Origin: Stichopus chloronotus
Taxonomy: Eukaryota > Echinodermata > Holothuroidea > Aspidochirotida > Stichopodidae
Reading direction: 5' to 3'
Length of the DNA: 64,000 bases
NCBI GenBank assembly: GCA_021234535.1
Contig: CM037842.1
Span: 28,798,189-28,862,188 of the forward strand
Below the pieces are notes generated by a model that saw only the letters and a program-made list of their open reading frames with translations, had not been told where the DNA came from and ran no database searches. The translations under genes and the position numbers were made by a program. The stretch's first letter is position 1. Every line of letters starts with the position of its first letter. This document shows, one piece after another, positions 1 through 11,509 of the stretch.

Positions 1-1345
1 AAAAGACACCCTGCTAGTGACAATGGATGTCCAGTCGCTGTATACTAACATATCGCACACGGAGGGCATACTAGCCTCAAACAAGAACGTAGATTCATGT
101 GAATCTACATGTAAGCTCATCGAGTTTATTCTAACCCATAATGTTTTTGGATTTGATAATCAATTGTATGTCCAGTTACAAGGCACGAAACTGGCGCCCT
201 CTTACCCCAACGTATTCATGAGCGATCTTGAGAGAATCCTCTTAGAAGCATCTGTCCTGAAACCTACACACTGTATCTCAGGTTTATTGATGATGGGGAG
301 CCCGCCCTTAAAGACTTCGAGAGGATGGCCAACAACTTTCACCCATCCATTGAATTCACCCTTGAATTCTCCAAAACGGAAATACCCTTCGAGGACACTC
401 TCATCAGTATCACTAGTGGAAAAACCGTCTCCACATCTGTGTATAGCAAACCCACAGACAAGCACAGTTACTTGCACTATTCAAGCAATCACCCTGCTCA
501 CTCTAAAAAATCCATTGTTTTCAGCCAATTATTACCTTACAGAATTTGCTCCACCACTTCCATTTTCGACGCCCAATCCGTAAACGTCGTAAGCCATTTT
601 GTTAAATGAGGCTACCCTCTTAACCTTATTTTGCAATGTTGGAACAGAGTTCGTAACACACCCAGATCTAATTTACTCACTTACAACTCTAAGGACAAAG
701 ATAGCAGGATACCTTTTGTCGTTACTCACAACATCCGTATCGACCCCCTTTTTCAACTCATCAAACTTGACTGGAAAACTGCTTAGTCTTGACGATCAGC
801 GTAAGTCTATTTTTGCCTCCCCTTTTGTGATTGCTAGACGTCAACCACCCAACCTGGGCAATCTGCTTGTTAGAAGCACACTACCTGACCCCAACCCCAG
901 ACGCTAACGTATCAGACCATGCGATAAAAACAGATGTCTAGCGTGTAAACACATGGATTGTAGCAAATCTATTTCAATTAACAGAAAGACGGTATATCCA
1001 GGTCCCTTGCGACAATGCTAACATAATATATCTGCTCACTTGCGATCTTTGCCCCTCAGTTCGCTACATATAGGACAATCGAAACCCCCTTTCGTCTCAG
1101 ATTCAACAATCACAAAAGCAGCATCAGAAATAAAAAAAAAGTGGCTTACCCGTTTCGATCCATTTCAACTCCCAGCATCATGGCCTTTCAAACCTTAGGT
1201 TTTGTATACTGGAGGGCAAGTTCAACTCCACACATAAAAGACTCCTCAGAGAAACCACTCTTACTGTTACCCTAGGAACTAACAAGGCTAATAGGCTTAA
1301 CAAGGATCTAGCTAATCTTTCCAATCTTGAGTATTTCAAGTAATC
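1..1345 (+). mobile_element. Penelope-like retroelement remnant, 5' end cut by window edge
   Basis: Frames in plus orientation carry pieces typical of Penelope-like elements. A reverse-transcriptase block opens with VTMDVQSLYTNI (from about 20), followed by LAPSY near 191-205 and, in another frame, the catalytic RFIDD near 278-292. The thumb-side stretch with KPTDKHSYLHY follows (about 450-480). From about 905 a Cys-rich linker leads to a GIY-YIG endonuclease seen as IIYLLTCDLC (about 1023-1052), YIGQS in a shifted frame (about 1065-1080) and a tail with RFNNHKSSIR (about 1100-1130) and CILEGKF. The coding sequence changes frame several times, and residues usually present between LQGT and the APSY motif are missing, so it is dead. 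Element type is fairly sure; the exact clade (Poseidon/Neptune-like or other) cannot be assigned. The reading seems to end near 1341. Confidence 0.85.
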
Positions 1346-2062
1346 GATTGCTAAGTATCTGTGTTCTCTTTATACATTTCTTTATTTTATAAGTTCTTAG
1401 TTTTGAGATGTCTACCCTTTACCACTTTCAGTGAATCGTTCTTGTTTGTAAACTTCAACTTGTGTGCCATTCAGTACTACCTTGATCTCATGTGAGGAAG
1501 GACAGCGTTGTCAGAAATACTATGAAAGTAACATTTGTTGTTTCTACAACAGGAGTCACTGTATGTTTTATATGTTTATACCATTTATTCTAATACCAAC
1601 ACGTGGAACACTACAATATGCCTATATAAATATATAGATATATATATACGTATATACTCATAATCATATTTTCATACTACACTGAGACAATAGATACGTG
1701 TGATATATCTTGTTACCAACCTCATGGTAGTTTAGTGCACCCCAATCAATGTTCCCAACCGTGGACTATGATATATCCCTACTCATTTCTTTGTTGTCCC
1801 CACTCAAGGTATATGGTGTCTTTAGTCAAGGTCTATGGTAACTTCACTATTCAAACCCTATTTTCGATTGGAATTTAAGGTTACTTTTTGCCCAACAATC
1901 GTGAAACATGTGACATACGTTTATACTCACTGATTGCCTAAATGTTTTATGTACATTATGAATAGTCTCTCGCTCCGGCACTGTGTATGTGAAATCTGGA
2001 AATGCATTGTTAGAAAGGTGTTCCTAGATGTCAAAGAAATTGAGTTGCTGTGATATTCTTTA
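1346..2062. other. Noncoding stretch, no gene seen
   Basis: AT-rich sequence after the retroelement. The only structure seen is an alternating AT tract with TATA/ATAT runs at about 1618-1662. No open frame with a recognisable domain or paired splice sites was found. Confidence 0.5.
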
Positions 2063-2460
2063 GATGCACTCATGGACGACAACAATAACAATATTGCAGC
2101 TTAACGTCGGACTATTGATTTGTAACAAAGAAAGAGAAACAATCCTTATTCAAATATCATTTTCATTCTGTTTCTATAATATCGGCAAAGACCAATTATT
2201 TTTGTTTTGTATCAGAGATATGCTCAATCAACTTTGTAGTGGCCAGGGATTCCACGGTTTCTGATATCAGAAACGATTGACCGGAGTTCCTCTCAATGGT
2301 AAGTGCAGTTATAGTAGCTGTGTTGTAGTAAAGAACGTAATTCTAAAGATATACCCTTCATTTCTGACAGACTCCTTGTGGCGTGTGACGTTGTCTCGAG
2401 CAGCGCCCTATAAGGTATTGCAGGAAATTTGAATATGCATGTATATTTTGACCTCCCCCA
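2063..2460. repeat. Diverged duplicated segment, copy 1 (partner 7630-7975)
   Basis: Shares a collinear series of blocks with 7630-7975. Both contain TTTTCATTCTG, GCTCAATCAACT, TATCAGAAAC, GGAGTTCCTCT and, near the end, a GGCT/GACT-CCTTGTG block. Both also carry a donor-like AATG followed by GTAAGT (here about 2299) or GTGAGT (partner, about 7803). The reading between blocks has indels and stops in both strands, so coding capacity is not supported. Probably an old tandem duplication of intergenic or intronic DNA. Confidence 0.6.
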
Positions 2461-3539
2461 CCAAAAAAAAACCTCGCTTCGAAATCCAGTCAGACTTGAG
2501 GTTTTGTGGAAAAATTGTGTGAGATAAGTGACTAGACATTTCATCAATTTGCATTCGAGCTCCTGGCGAAAAATAAAACAAAAATTGACTTCGAGAAGAA
2601 ATTCGAACAGTTTTTATATTGGTTTCATCAAACAGGTAATCAACCGTTTTTATTTGAGGCATCTATCATTAAGTATTTTAATAATTTTCATGATGTTAAT
2701 CATTCTTTCGTTCTTATTTATCGATTTCTGTCTCAAAGTTAATTAAGATAAAGGTAATTGCCACTGTTCGTTCGATTTGAAAGGATAAGTCTCGACCATA
2801 CAAGCCGGCAACATTTAATACAATACTTCAGGGACTGTAGATTAACAATAATCGACTTTTGTAATTACTCATTATATGAGGTCTGCAACTAAAATGTTAA
2901 TCTTAGACTTTAATTCAAGGCGGGCAAAATCACGGTGAACCACACACCTGGTTGCCGTGGGTTTCATGTCTTGGGAGTGGACAAGTTTTTGGTCTTCTGT
3001 CCATCAATTTCTACCTCCTTCGTCCAAACATTAAGGTCTAGGACTGGCATTCTTCCATTGCTGTTGGGTAGTCAACTGTCACAGGTATGAAGGGATGTAT
3101 AAGGTGTTAATCAGGACCTGTACCTTTTTCATGATTCCTTCGTCTGTGTGCTCTTCCGTCTCATGTTGCATTACTATAACACGATGTCATCTAGATATCT
3201 CTCGAACAGTATCAACCCAGTTTTCTCTCTTTCCATTTACCTTTTAAACTGGTTCTGCCACCATACCATAAAGAGACTAGCTGGTTCTTTAATAGTCGCT
3301 TCATCTGTTTGTGTCAACATTCTGCTGGCAAATACGCACATACGGTTGTATAATATCTGCTTTAAAGTAAAACCATTGCACAGGCTTCGTGATCATACTG
3401 ACACTTCAAATATAGTTTTTCAAACAATAAGACACCATTCGGTAGTACAATAAATTCACCTCCAAGAAAATATGAAGTTTTATGAACATACATTTTCTTC
3501 ACTCGCAAGTCGCCATGTTGTTGCAAAATTACGTGATTT

Positions 3540-3602
3540 GTGACGTCACACATGCACCCGTGCATGTCACGTATAATTGCGGGTGCATGTGATACGTCAT
3601 AC
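3540..3602. repeat. Compact inverted-repeat cluster with a CRE-like TGACGTCA
   Basis: The stretch begins with TGACGTCA, runs into CACATGCAC / GTGCATGTC (near-perfect 9-bp arms around a 2-base gap), and then repeats GGGTGCATGTGA and ACGTCAT. It can form alternative hairpins and holds CREB/ATF-like half sites. No promoter context is known. Confidence 0.5.
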
Positions 3603-5153
3603 ATTTTCAAAACACCCACTACGGTCCCTTTTAAGGTAGTTTTGATGGCGAAGATAATAAGCTGTTCGGTCTTACCCTCGTTGGGTTCCCTACACTGTCC
3701 CCTCTTGTGTTTTAATCAGTGCTAGAACCTGGGTCTGTACTAATTGGGTGCCTCACTTTCTTAGTGGGGCAGATCTGGCTTCAAGGTCTTTTGAAATTAA
3801 CATAGTTTTGGAATGCGTTTCCTTGTTTCCGATAAAAGTGCCAATTCTCCCTTCTTTATATGTTACGGAAATTTACTTCACTGTCCTTTAAACGGGCACA
3901 ACATATTTCGGCTGCAAATTCAACATCTATAGATGGGTAGTGCAACTACGTCCATGCTGTCAATATTGCAATTATTTCGGTCATTTTGGTTGCAAGCTCT
4001 GAGTTTGGATATGGGGTGTTTTCCTCGAGAGAGACGTAGTGTATGTGCAGAGATTGTGATGGGCAAAGGGAAGATATATTGGTAAAACCGCCAATAGCTT
4101 CCAAGAAAGATACAAGCAACAGCAAGAAAAATCTGAAGACAAAAAGTCAAGAAATTTTGGAAACATATGAAGGAGAACCATAAGGAAAAACCAACCTCAT
4201 ATATGAGAATAGTAGGAACCTACCCTTGTGATGTTACGTTTCGCCAAGTTAGTGAGGCAGGGAACATAAAAAACCAGCCCTGACTTGAGTGCCAGAGAAA
4301 AATACAGAGCTAATACCCCAAGACCTAGGAATAACAATTATACATTGATTCCCTCACCCTCCTAGTCCCCCCCCCCCCCTTCTTTTTTTTTTTTGTTGGT
4401 GAACTTTTTCGATTGGACTTTTTCACATCACATCCAATACCTTCTACCAGACATGACTTGGACAAAAAAAGTTCAGTGTAAGTACATGCTTGTGTGCTCA
4501 GAGCAGCACAGCACTGAAACATGCAACCAGACTGGTGTTCTGAGAGAAGGTAGAAACATTATAGATGATGAGGAATCCGGTCTGGATTCAAAAAGCTTCC
4601 CTTTTCCCGAAGTAAGTCCTCTTTAGCGTCAGAATTGATCATGAATCCAACAAAATTATCAATTAAAACGCTGGCCAGAATCTGGCAATTGACTAAGTCA
4701 ATCACCTACACAGTAATTCAACGATTTCGGCTTTATTTTAGGTGTGATTGTGCACGGCACTTTCTATACTTCTGCGATAGCTTTGTGAAGAAATAACAAA
4801 TTTCTTTTAACTTGCAATATTACGGCATTGTTAATTCAATTAAATCGGTTTGGCATGAAATTTGTGGGGGCAAACTCCCTTTCGTTATTAAAAGGTATGT
4901 AAACAGTCTTAATGCACGCTGTGCCACTAATTCAAAGATAAGTTACATTAGCGTAATTTTCGAGGTAACCTATGGCCACAAAGCTTGCACTAAGTGATGG
5001 CATTCTATTCTGTTGGTCTTTTTATTATTGTGGTGCTGCCTTTCAATATTCTAACGATACAAAGCTAAGATGGTTTCATTGTAGTATACTACATGTAATA
5101 ATACCAACAATAATATTTTTTGTGTATGATAAAGCTAAAGCGAGCGACGAATG

Positions 5154-5166
5154 TGACCTTTGACCT
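5154..5166. promoter_or_regulatory. DR1-type nuclear receptor motif (TGACCTTTGACCT)
   Basis: Exact reverse complement of AGGTCAAAGGTCA, the consensus DR1 element bound by HNF4, RXR heterodimers or COUP-TF in animals. It is isolated here, unlike the arrayed copies at 23638-23951. Function unknown. Confidence 0.35.
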
Positions 5167-5730
5167 GCAAACAAATCACTAGAGCATTTATTCTTCACTG
5201 TTCTCTATCAAATGAACTTTGTCATGGTCTAGCGCTGGTATTCAAAGGATGAAGTTAGAGATTTCGGCTATACTGTTTGGAATAAAGTTTGGTCGGGAGA
5301 TAAATTTAGTTGTCCTTTTGGTACATATTTTATTCTCAAATACACAACTTCTAACAATTTTACTAAACCAATTTAGACTGTCTATGTTTTTGTCAGATCC
5401 CCTTTCCTCCAAACTGTATTTTGTTTCGTAATATGAAAAGTCATGAATGGGAGAAATTTTGGTTTCCTTGGTTTCGCTTACTTCAAATACACCATTTATA
5501 ACGAGAAAGTCGTTTAGTTTTTCTTTCGATATATCTTCTGCATGTAATATGCAAAGCCTAATGCTATTGTTATGATGCCGTCTTGAAGGAAATAAAAAAA
5601 AATATTAAAAAAGAGAAAAACAAAAATCAAAGTGGTACGACTGGATTGGACACACCCATCTCGCCGTTCCCCATACAGGACTTCGAACAATGACGCATTG
5701 CATACAATTTTGCCGCTGATCAGTATGAAA

Positions 5731-5990
5731 CTTAAAAAGAAGAAAATCCGGCGGCCCTTTGTAAAGTGGTCGTAAGTTCTCTTTTTTAGTGATACAGTAT
5801 GTATTGAAATGCTACATAAACTGAATCTTCTGTCGGCCGATCATTAAAGTTGTTGTGATTTTGAGTAACGTCCTTGATGTGCCTCTGTCTGATTCACTAA
5901 ATGTTACATTTTGACTGCAATATTTTACATCCTACCAACAGTTTCTCCAAATGCGTCTTATACATTAAAGCTATACTAGTTTTTGTAATG
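5731..5990. repeat. Diverged duplicated segment, copy 1 (partner 8770-9010)
   Basis: Collinear with 8770-9010: shared blocks include AAGTGGT, GAAATGC, CTGAATCTTCTG, CGG...CATTAAA and GATTCACTAA versus GATCCACTAA, followed by TACATTTTG versus ACATTTTAC. This is the second member pair of the same old duplication as 2063-2460 / 7630-7975, with different spacing because of insertions or deletions. Confidence 0.55.
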
Positions 5991-7629
5991 AGGTCTTCGT
6001 GCAAAAATAAATACTGGCCCTAGGGTTGTGGTAAGTACTAAGGGGGGGGGGGGGGGCATGGTCCGATGGATGGTGGCACATTTTATGGAGTATCCATTCC
6101 TCCCAACAGACGTCGTTGGGGATCTTAAGGGAGGGATCTCCCCTTCAGTCTTTGAAATATTTTTACAATAAAAAAGTAATGAGGTGCAAAATGGTGCAAT
6201 CTATGCTTAGGTTTATCTGTAGTTTTCTACTGATTAGAATGGTAGAATATATTCCTTTTTCACAATGTTTACATTTTGAAAATTAGTACAATGAATCCAG
6301 GCCCACTAAATATGCATTACTTCTCCACATAATGCATAATAACTTTCATATAGTAAACATACTATCAAAGATACAAACGTTTAGAGATAATGATCTATCG
6401 TGTACACATTATTTTAAGCGTAACAGACGTGAGTAGTAAGGTACCGCCTGGCTAGGTACATGACTAGAATTTTGTTTGATAAAGGGGGGGGGGGGGGTGG
6501 TGTTGCATGAAATATGAAACCTAAACGTTTATGACTGATCAGTTTAAAGACAGTTAAAGTGTGATGCGAAAATACAGTAAGACTCCATTACAATGACTCA
6601 CCCAGGAAGTTTGGACTGTTGTTTTTGAGAATTGTTTAAAGACTATCTAAGCGAGGCGCCAATATCGGTTGACTCAAAAGAGTATATCAGAAAATGTTTG
6701 GGTAACATTTCCCTAGATTGCATGAAATTTCCTTTCCCGAGACCCGCAAGTAAGAGCTTGAAAATGGTGCTGTCGATTTTCCTTTGATGAAAATCCCTTC
6801 AATTATTTGTTCATATCTTGGCTGATATTTGTTTCTATCCACTAGAAATTTCCACGTCACGTCAGTTTATTCATTCCTTAATTGCCGACTGGATCTATTC
6901 ATACAAGATTACGTGAATTTTCTCCCTTCTCGCCCCCCTCCTCTCTCCCTCCTTGACTAGTTGCACGTAGGTGGAGGGGTAAATGAAGATCCTCTACGCC
7001 AACTCTCCTCATTGTTGTGTTACGTAACAAAGTGCCGTAACAGTAGTGTTCAGGTTACATTGCAATTCAATCCTGATAGTAATTCCAACTCATTTGGGCT
7101 GACTATATTTTTTGAACTACCCATTAGATCAGGAGGACAATTTAGCCTCCAGCCTGTACCTATACATGACATAACCCCATGAAGCTATATAATTCGAAAA
7201 CAACAAACCATATGCGCTTAACATGTTTTTCAAATACATTCACAGACAAAATTTTATGACACCCACGCGAAAAGTTTTTGAGGGCCCAGAGGTCAAAGCT
7301 CAAATATTCAATTAGGTACACTAGTACGCCACTGAATGGTATTATTAATTACATACAAGAAGTTATTTCTTTGCTTTGTCACTATGCAGCCTTTGATTTC
7401 GGATCTAAATATTGGTGGCTGTTGCCAGCCGATACTTGTTCAGGTGGTGTTTTCGTATCATGTTAAGCGAAACATATTTGTCTTTTTAAGTTTATTCAAG
7501 TATGGTGTTCACTGATGCAAGTCCCATTCATCGGTCCTATTTGTTTTGAACGTTCTTCCTTTCCACCAATGTCGCTGGAGAAGAAGTGTTACTCGTTCAG
7601 GTTAAAGAATGCAATCATACTGAATTACG
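5991..7629. other. Noncoding stretch with two long G homopolymers
   Basis: Contains G runs at 6042-6056 and 6484-6497. No gene signal found; short frames have no motif and no convincing splice-site pair. Confidence 0.5.
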
Positions 7630-7975
7630 TCTCTGATTTTGCAACACACAAAGAGAAAGAAGATTGAATCAAGTATTATTTTCATTCTGTAATAGTTTAA
7701 TTATTTGAGTTTTACATCAGATTAAGGCTCAATCAACTCTGCGTTGGTCAGTGATTCTCCAGTTCCAGTATCAGAAACAGGTTGCCAGGAGTTCCTCTTA
7801 ATGGTGAGTACAGGTATAGCAGTTATGTATATGTAACCCAAAGATATAACCACCAGTTCTGGCAGGCTCCTTGTGACTTGTGACGTGGTTTGGAGTGTCC
7901 AGGGGGTGCAATATAGCATTGGGAGAATATTACAAAAACTACGTTTAGAGAAAAAACCTTATTCCGAAAGTTAGT
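7630..7975. repeat. Diverged duplicated segment, copy 2 (partner 2063-2460)
   Basis: See partner. Includes TTTTCATTCTG, GCTCAATCAACT, TATCAGAAAC, GGAGTTCCTCTTAATG followed by GTGAGT, then GGCTCCTTGTGAC. Conservation of the donor-like AATG/GT(A/G)AGT in both copies is suggestive of a former exon end, but no open frame is shared. Confidence 0.6.
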
Positions 7976-8769
7976 CAAATTTGACATTTTTTGGATGCGC
8001 TAGCTTATAAGTTACCACATCTTGTATCATTTTTATCGGAGAAACTTCTGAAACACAAAATAGTATAACAGGAGATTCATTCAGTTTAGCAGTGATCCCA
8101 TGCTGGACAAAAGTCAAGAGCCCATCATGCACATCACTTTGTCACGTGGTACTCCAAGCTATTAAATTAAGACAGATTGATTGATAAAGAATGTGAGAGG
8201 AAAACTTTTGAAACGCTGATTAGTATGACGTTCAAAAGGAAGAACATCCCCGATTGTTTAAGGTCGTGTGACCTGAAAGTGACAACTTGGAGTAATAGGT
8301 TTATTTACCACTGAATTGTCTGAAAAATGCCACATATCCCATCACAATCCATCAAATATTGATAATTTCAAATTCTTGTCTCACACCTGCATCATGAATA
8401 AACATTACCTAAGTATGCAAATTTGTGACATCAAGAAATTGATTCTTACGATATATCTTATGCTATCGTTTGTTTACGTAACATTTATTTGAAGGATGGT
8501 TGAGAATTTTATACGCCGAAAGGGGTTTTATTTTAGAAGGCTGTATATTTTCTTCTTCAAAACATAGACATCACGTACCAGTGGGAAACCCAGTATTAAG
8601 TAATTAAGACTCGACGTGAAAAGAGCTAACAAAATAAATTCTGTGTGACGTTCCATGGCAACTGTTTTGCAGTTTCAACTTTGAAAAGTCGTCATCTCAA
8701 AAACGAACAGAATTCCAACGGATTATCATTTGTGCTTTAACTCTGTTTTTTTTTAAGGAAGCCAGAGCA
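7976..8769. other. Noncoding stretch, no gene seen
   Basis: AT-rich DNA without recognisable coding, RNA or repeat structure. Confidence 0.45.
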
Positions 8770-9010
8770 AATTTGTAGGTGCATGTCCCTCGAACTTAAA
8801 GTGGTATTGGGCCTACGTCCCCTTTTAATAGTGCAAAGTAAACATGGAATATGTTATAATGAAATGCAACTAAATCTGAATCTTCTGCCGGACATTAAAT
8901 GTGTCGTGACTTTAAAGTAACTTTTTCGTTGTACCTTTGTTTGATCCACTAACCGCATCTCTGTAACATTTTACACTTACAATTTCCAATAAGAAAAAGT
9001 CTTAAAAAAC
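8770..9010. repeat. Diverged duplicated segment, copy 2 (partner 5731-5990)
   Basis: Shares ordered blocks with 5731-5990 (CTGAATCTTCTG, CGG...CATTAAA, GAT(T/C)CACTAA). The distance to the first pair's copy 2 is shorter than between the copy-1 segments, so one copy has gained or lost about 2.4 kb. Confidence 0.55.
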
Positions 9011-9819
9011 TCATCATGTGGCAGTAACTGTATACGCGTTGCTGTTTGCAATGTAATTAATCTTTGCACTCAGTTATGTATTTGTCTGATGTCATTGAAG
9101 GACACGATTCTAGTTCTAAAAGGTGCTCGGTGCTGACAATCCCTACTTGTTTTGTTGGTGCTTTGTATAATGTTGAGTCAAACGTATTTTACTCTTGCAG
9201 TTCATTCAAGCGTGATATTTAATTAAAGGAACTATAAGCTCGCTAGTATTTACTTTCAACGTTCTTGTAAAAAATATGATTTGTCACGTTTCTCTTTTTT
9301 TTTGTTATGAATAGTTCAAAAAGTTGCTGAAACATACAAACAAGGCGGCAAGTATATCACAATTAATACTGGTTTTGCCGACAATGACTTGAGCTTTTTT
9401 TTTGTTTGCTACTTTTTTTCTAACGAAGCACCGGATCGCAATTTCCGTCACTAGCATCCCTCATGATAGTAGCCCTATGTCATCTGGACATACAATTCTC
9501 CCAGCAGGCACAGTATTAACAGCGAATAAATCAATACCATTACACAGTGAAAAAACTCATCTGACTTAGTAACCGTAACAAAGCAACGTGCTCTATCAGA
9601 TATGGAAAGAGAGCGTTCTTTTCGATTGGTTGTGGCTAGAGAAATAGGGAATGCTTTCTTCGGGGTACTAGTAAGGTGGACAACGCCATTATTTAGAGTT
9701 CATGTTCCCCCCTTCTATCTCTCATCTAATGGTTTTTCCTTTTCTTGACCTTCATACACTATATCTTCTTGTCCCTGAAGCTCTGAAAGAGAGAAAATAT
9801 TGGTGAAAGATACATCAGT
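9011..9819. other. Noncoding stretch, no gene seen
   Basis: AT-rich with several T-runs (about 9294-9303, 9395-9420). Nothing recognisable. Confidence 0.45.
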
Positions 9820-9900
9820 ACACATTGGATTCGAACTCATGATTAAAACACTTAAGCAATCATTAAAAGTGTACCCTGACCCACTGGGCCACGAGGGTAC
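9820..9900 (-). repeat. tRNA-like relic, probably head of a tRNA-derived SINE
   Basis: On the minus strand the sequence starts at 9900 with GTACCCTCG, then TGGCCCAGTGGGT, a good RNA polymerase III A-box of the Ser/Leu tRNA type. About 45 nt later comes AGTTCGAATCC, a good B-box. The ends GTAC/GTAC can pair, but the acceptor stem is only about 4 bp and the anticodon arm is not clean. This is a degenerate tRNA pseudogene or SINE head rather than a working tRNA. Confidence 0.5.
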
Positions 9901-10464
9901 ATGGGGATTGGGGTGTTCAAATTATTACAACTATCCTTACCACAATATTACCTGCAGACTCGTTACAAGACAACATTGTTTAACATCTATCATTAACGGT
10001 ATGACGTGTCAACGTTTATTTACCATTAACGGAAAGAACTGATCAGGCCAGGACTAAATTTGGATTAGAGCTTCCCTGGTCACAGAGCTATGTAAATTGC
10101 AACACAAACTTGCCGAACGGAAAGCAGAGACAAGTCAGCCAAAAAGAGGCAAAAGGTTTTCTTGACATGAGAGGCTTTAATTTTAAACTTACGTTATTGC
10201 AATTCCCCCCTCCCCCCATGTTCCTCAGGTGCCACAAGAATAAATTAAAGAGAGGACATAATACATTGTGATTCTTGTGTCATCTCAATTGATCTGTTAT
10301 GTATTATAATTTTGTCGTAAATTTTCCTCATAGATTGAGAACATGCAAACATGTGATCCCCTTTTTAAGGCTAGGTACGCGGAGTTTAGAACACCGGGGA
10401 AAAGCCGTTTGCGGACGTCTGAGTGGTTTGTAAAACCAAGCATTTTCTTGTATATGCTTTACAG
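9901..10464. other. Noncoding, probable intron upstream of the orphan terminal exon
   Basis: Ends in a pyrimidine-rich stretch with the acceptor CTTTACAG at 10457-10464. No other exon could be recognised. Confidence 0.4.
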
Positions 10465-10733
10465 CGATCGAGGATGGCCTGGCCTCCCCTCAGTTAGATA
10501 GCACTCCCAGCACTCAGCCCCCTGACATTGTTTTGTTTCATTCCTCACCTGCCCCACAGAGGAGCACACAGCCCTCCATCGGCGCAGACATTAGATCAAC
10601 TGGTTCCCCCCACCCCTTGCACAAATTTGACAAGCGATCAGCGCTACTGACAGTTGCAATACTTGTATTTATATTGTGTCTGTTCAATATGTTGATGTGG
10701 GGATATAACACTTTCAAAGATTTGATGACGTAA
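10465..10733 (+). CDS. Last exon of an unidentified gene with a C-terminal membrane segment
   Basis: After the acceptor CTTTACAG an open frame starts with two bases of a split codon, then IEDGLASPQLDSTP, and runs without a stop to TAA at 10731-10733 (about 88 codons). The first 50 residues are rich in Ser, Pro and Thr, typical of a flexible cytosolic or stalk segment. Then follow a basic flank (HKFDKRS), a 20-residue hydrophobic stretch beginning ALLTVAILVFIL, and a 10-residue tail ending KDLMT. The layout suits a tail-anchored or single-pass protein. The reading was chosen because frame, acceptor and membrane segment agree. Upstream exons were not found within 9 kb, so the gene may have long introns or lie mostly left of the window. 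The family is not recognised. The first exon of Tie-like copy A starts about 720 bp downstream on the same strand. Confidence 0.5.
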
Positions 10734-10970
10734 CTAGTTCCGCTATTCATGAAGTTTTAATAATGATCGATACCATGGCAATAAGGCACGTTATCTTAAA
10801 TTGATGGCAATTTACCAGACAGAACTCCACTGTGATACTGGTGCCATTTTCCTGGCCACTTGTACAACCCGGATGGCTGGTAACATTGAAGAATGATTAT
10901 TACCAGAGAGAAGAATAATATGGACATTTCGATAAGTTCTGCTTCTCAACTAACTTCCCAAGAAAATATA

Positions 10971-11431
10971 TCAATTTCTATTTCATATATCTAACTCTAC
11001 TTCATATATTTAAGTCTACTTCATATATCTAACTCTACTTCATACATCTAACTCTACTTCATATATCTAACTCTACTTCATACATCTAACTCTACTTCAT
11101 ACATCTAACTCTACTTCATATATCTAACTCTACTTCATACATCTAACTCTGCTTCATACATCTAACTCTACTTCATACATCTAACTCTACTTCATACATC
11201 TAACTCTACTTCATACATCTAACTCTACTTCATACATCTAACTCTACTTCATACATCTAACTCTACTTCATATATCTAACTCTACTTCATATATGTAACT
11301 CTATTTCATATATCTAACTCTACTTCATATAGGAATAATTTCATTTCATATACTTGACTGCTTCTAATATATCTAACTCTATTTCATGTATCGAACTTTC
11401 TTTCATGTATCGAACTTTCTTTTATTCAGGT
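10971..11431. repeat. 19-bp minisatellite, about 19 copies plus degenerate tail
   Basis: Unit TCTAACTCTACTTCATACA, with the last bases alternating between CATACA and CATATA. The regular part covers about 10975-11332; variants continue to about 11431. The period is not a multiple of three. It ends just upstream of the start codon of Tie-like copy A, so it sits in its promoter or 5' leader region. Confidence 0.9.
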
Positions 11432-11454
11432 ATCCTCTTTTTGCGGTTGTCGAG

Positions 11455-11509
11455 ATGTTTTGTTACCACTACGTCACAGCGTACGTCATAACTCTGTTAA
11501 TGACATTTT
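11455..11509 (+). CDS. Copy A exon 1: signal peptide
   Basis: Starts ATG and encodes MFCYHYVTAYVITLLMTF plus one base, then the donor GTAAGT. The hydrophobic core fits a signal peptide, and joined to exon 2 it restores a Ser codon. Support comes from copy B, whose candidate exon has the same length (55 nt), the same phase, and a shared end (TTAATGACATTT before the donor). Confidence 0.6.

Larger units (their letters stand above)
2461..5730. other. Noncoding stretch, no gene seen
   Basis: Open frames here are short and lack recognisable motifs. Contents noted: the palindromic CRE-containing cluster at 3540-3602, a C-run and T-run at about 4367-4395, and a perfect DR1-type motif at 5154-5166. 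It may be intron of the gene whose last exon is at 10465-10733, but no upstream exon could be identified. Confidence 0.45.

Noticed and set aside
5991..6520. Long G runs considered as G-quadruplex elements
   Set aside because: They are pure homopolymers of 14-15 G with no loop structure. Similar C/G runs occur all over the window, consistent with slippage.
9800..10042. 80-codon plus-strand frame
   Set aside because: It runs through the tRNA-like relic on the opposite strand and has no other support.
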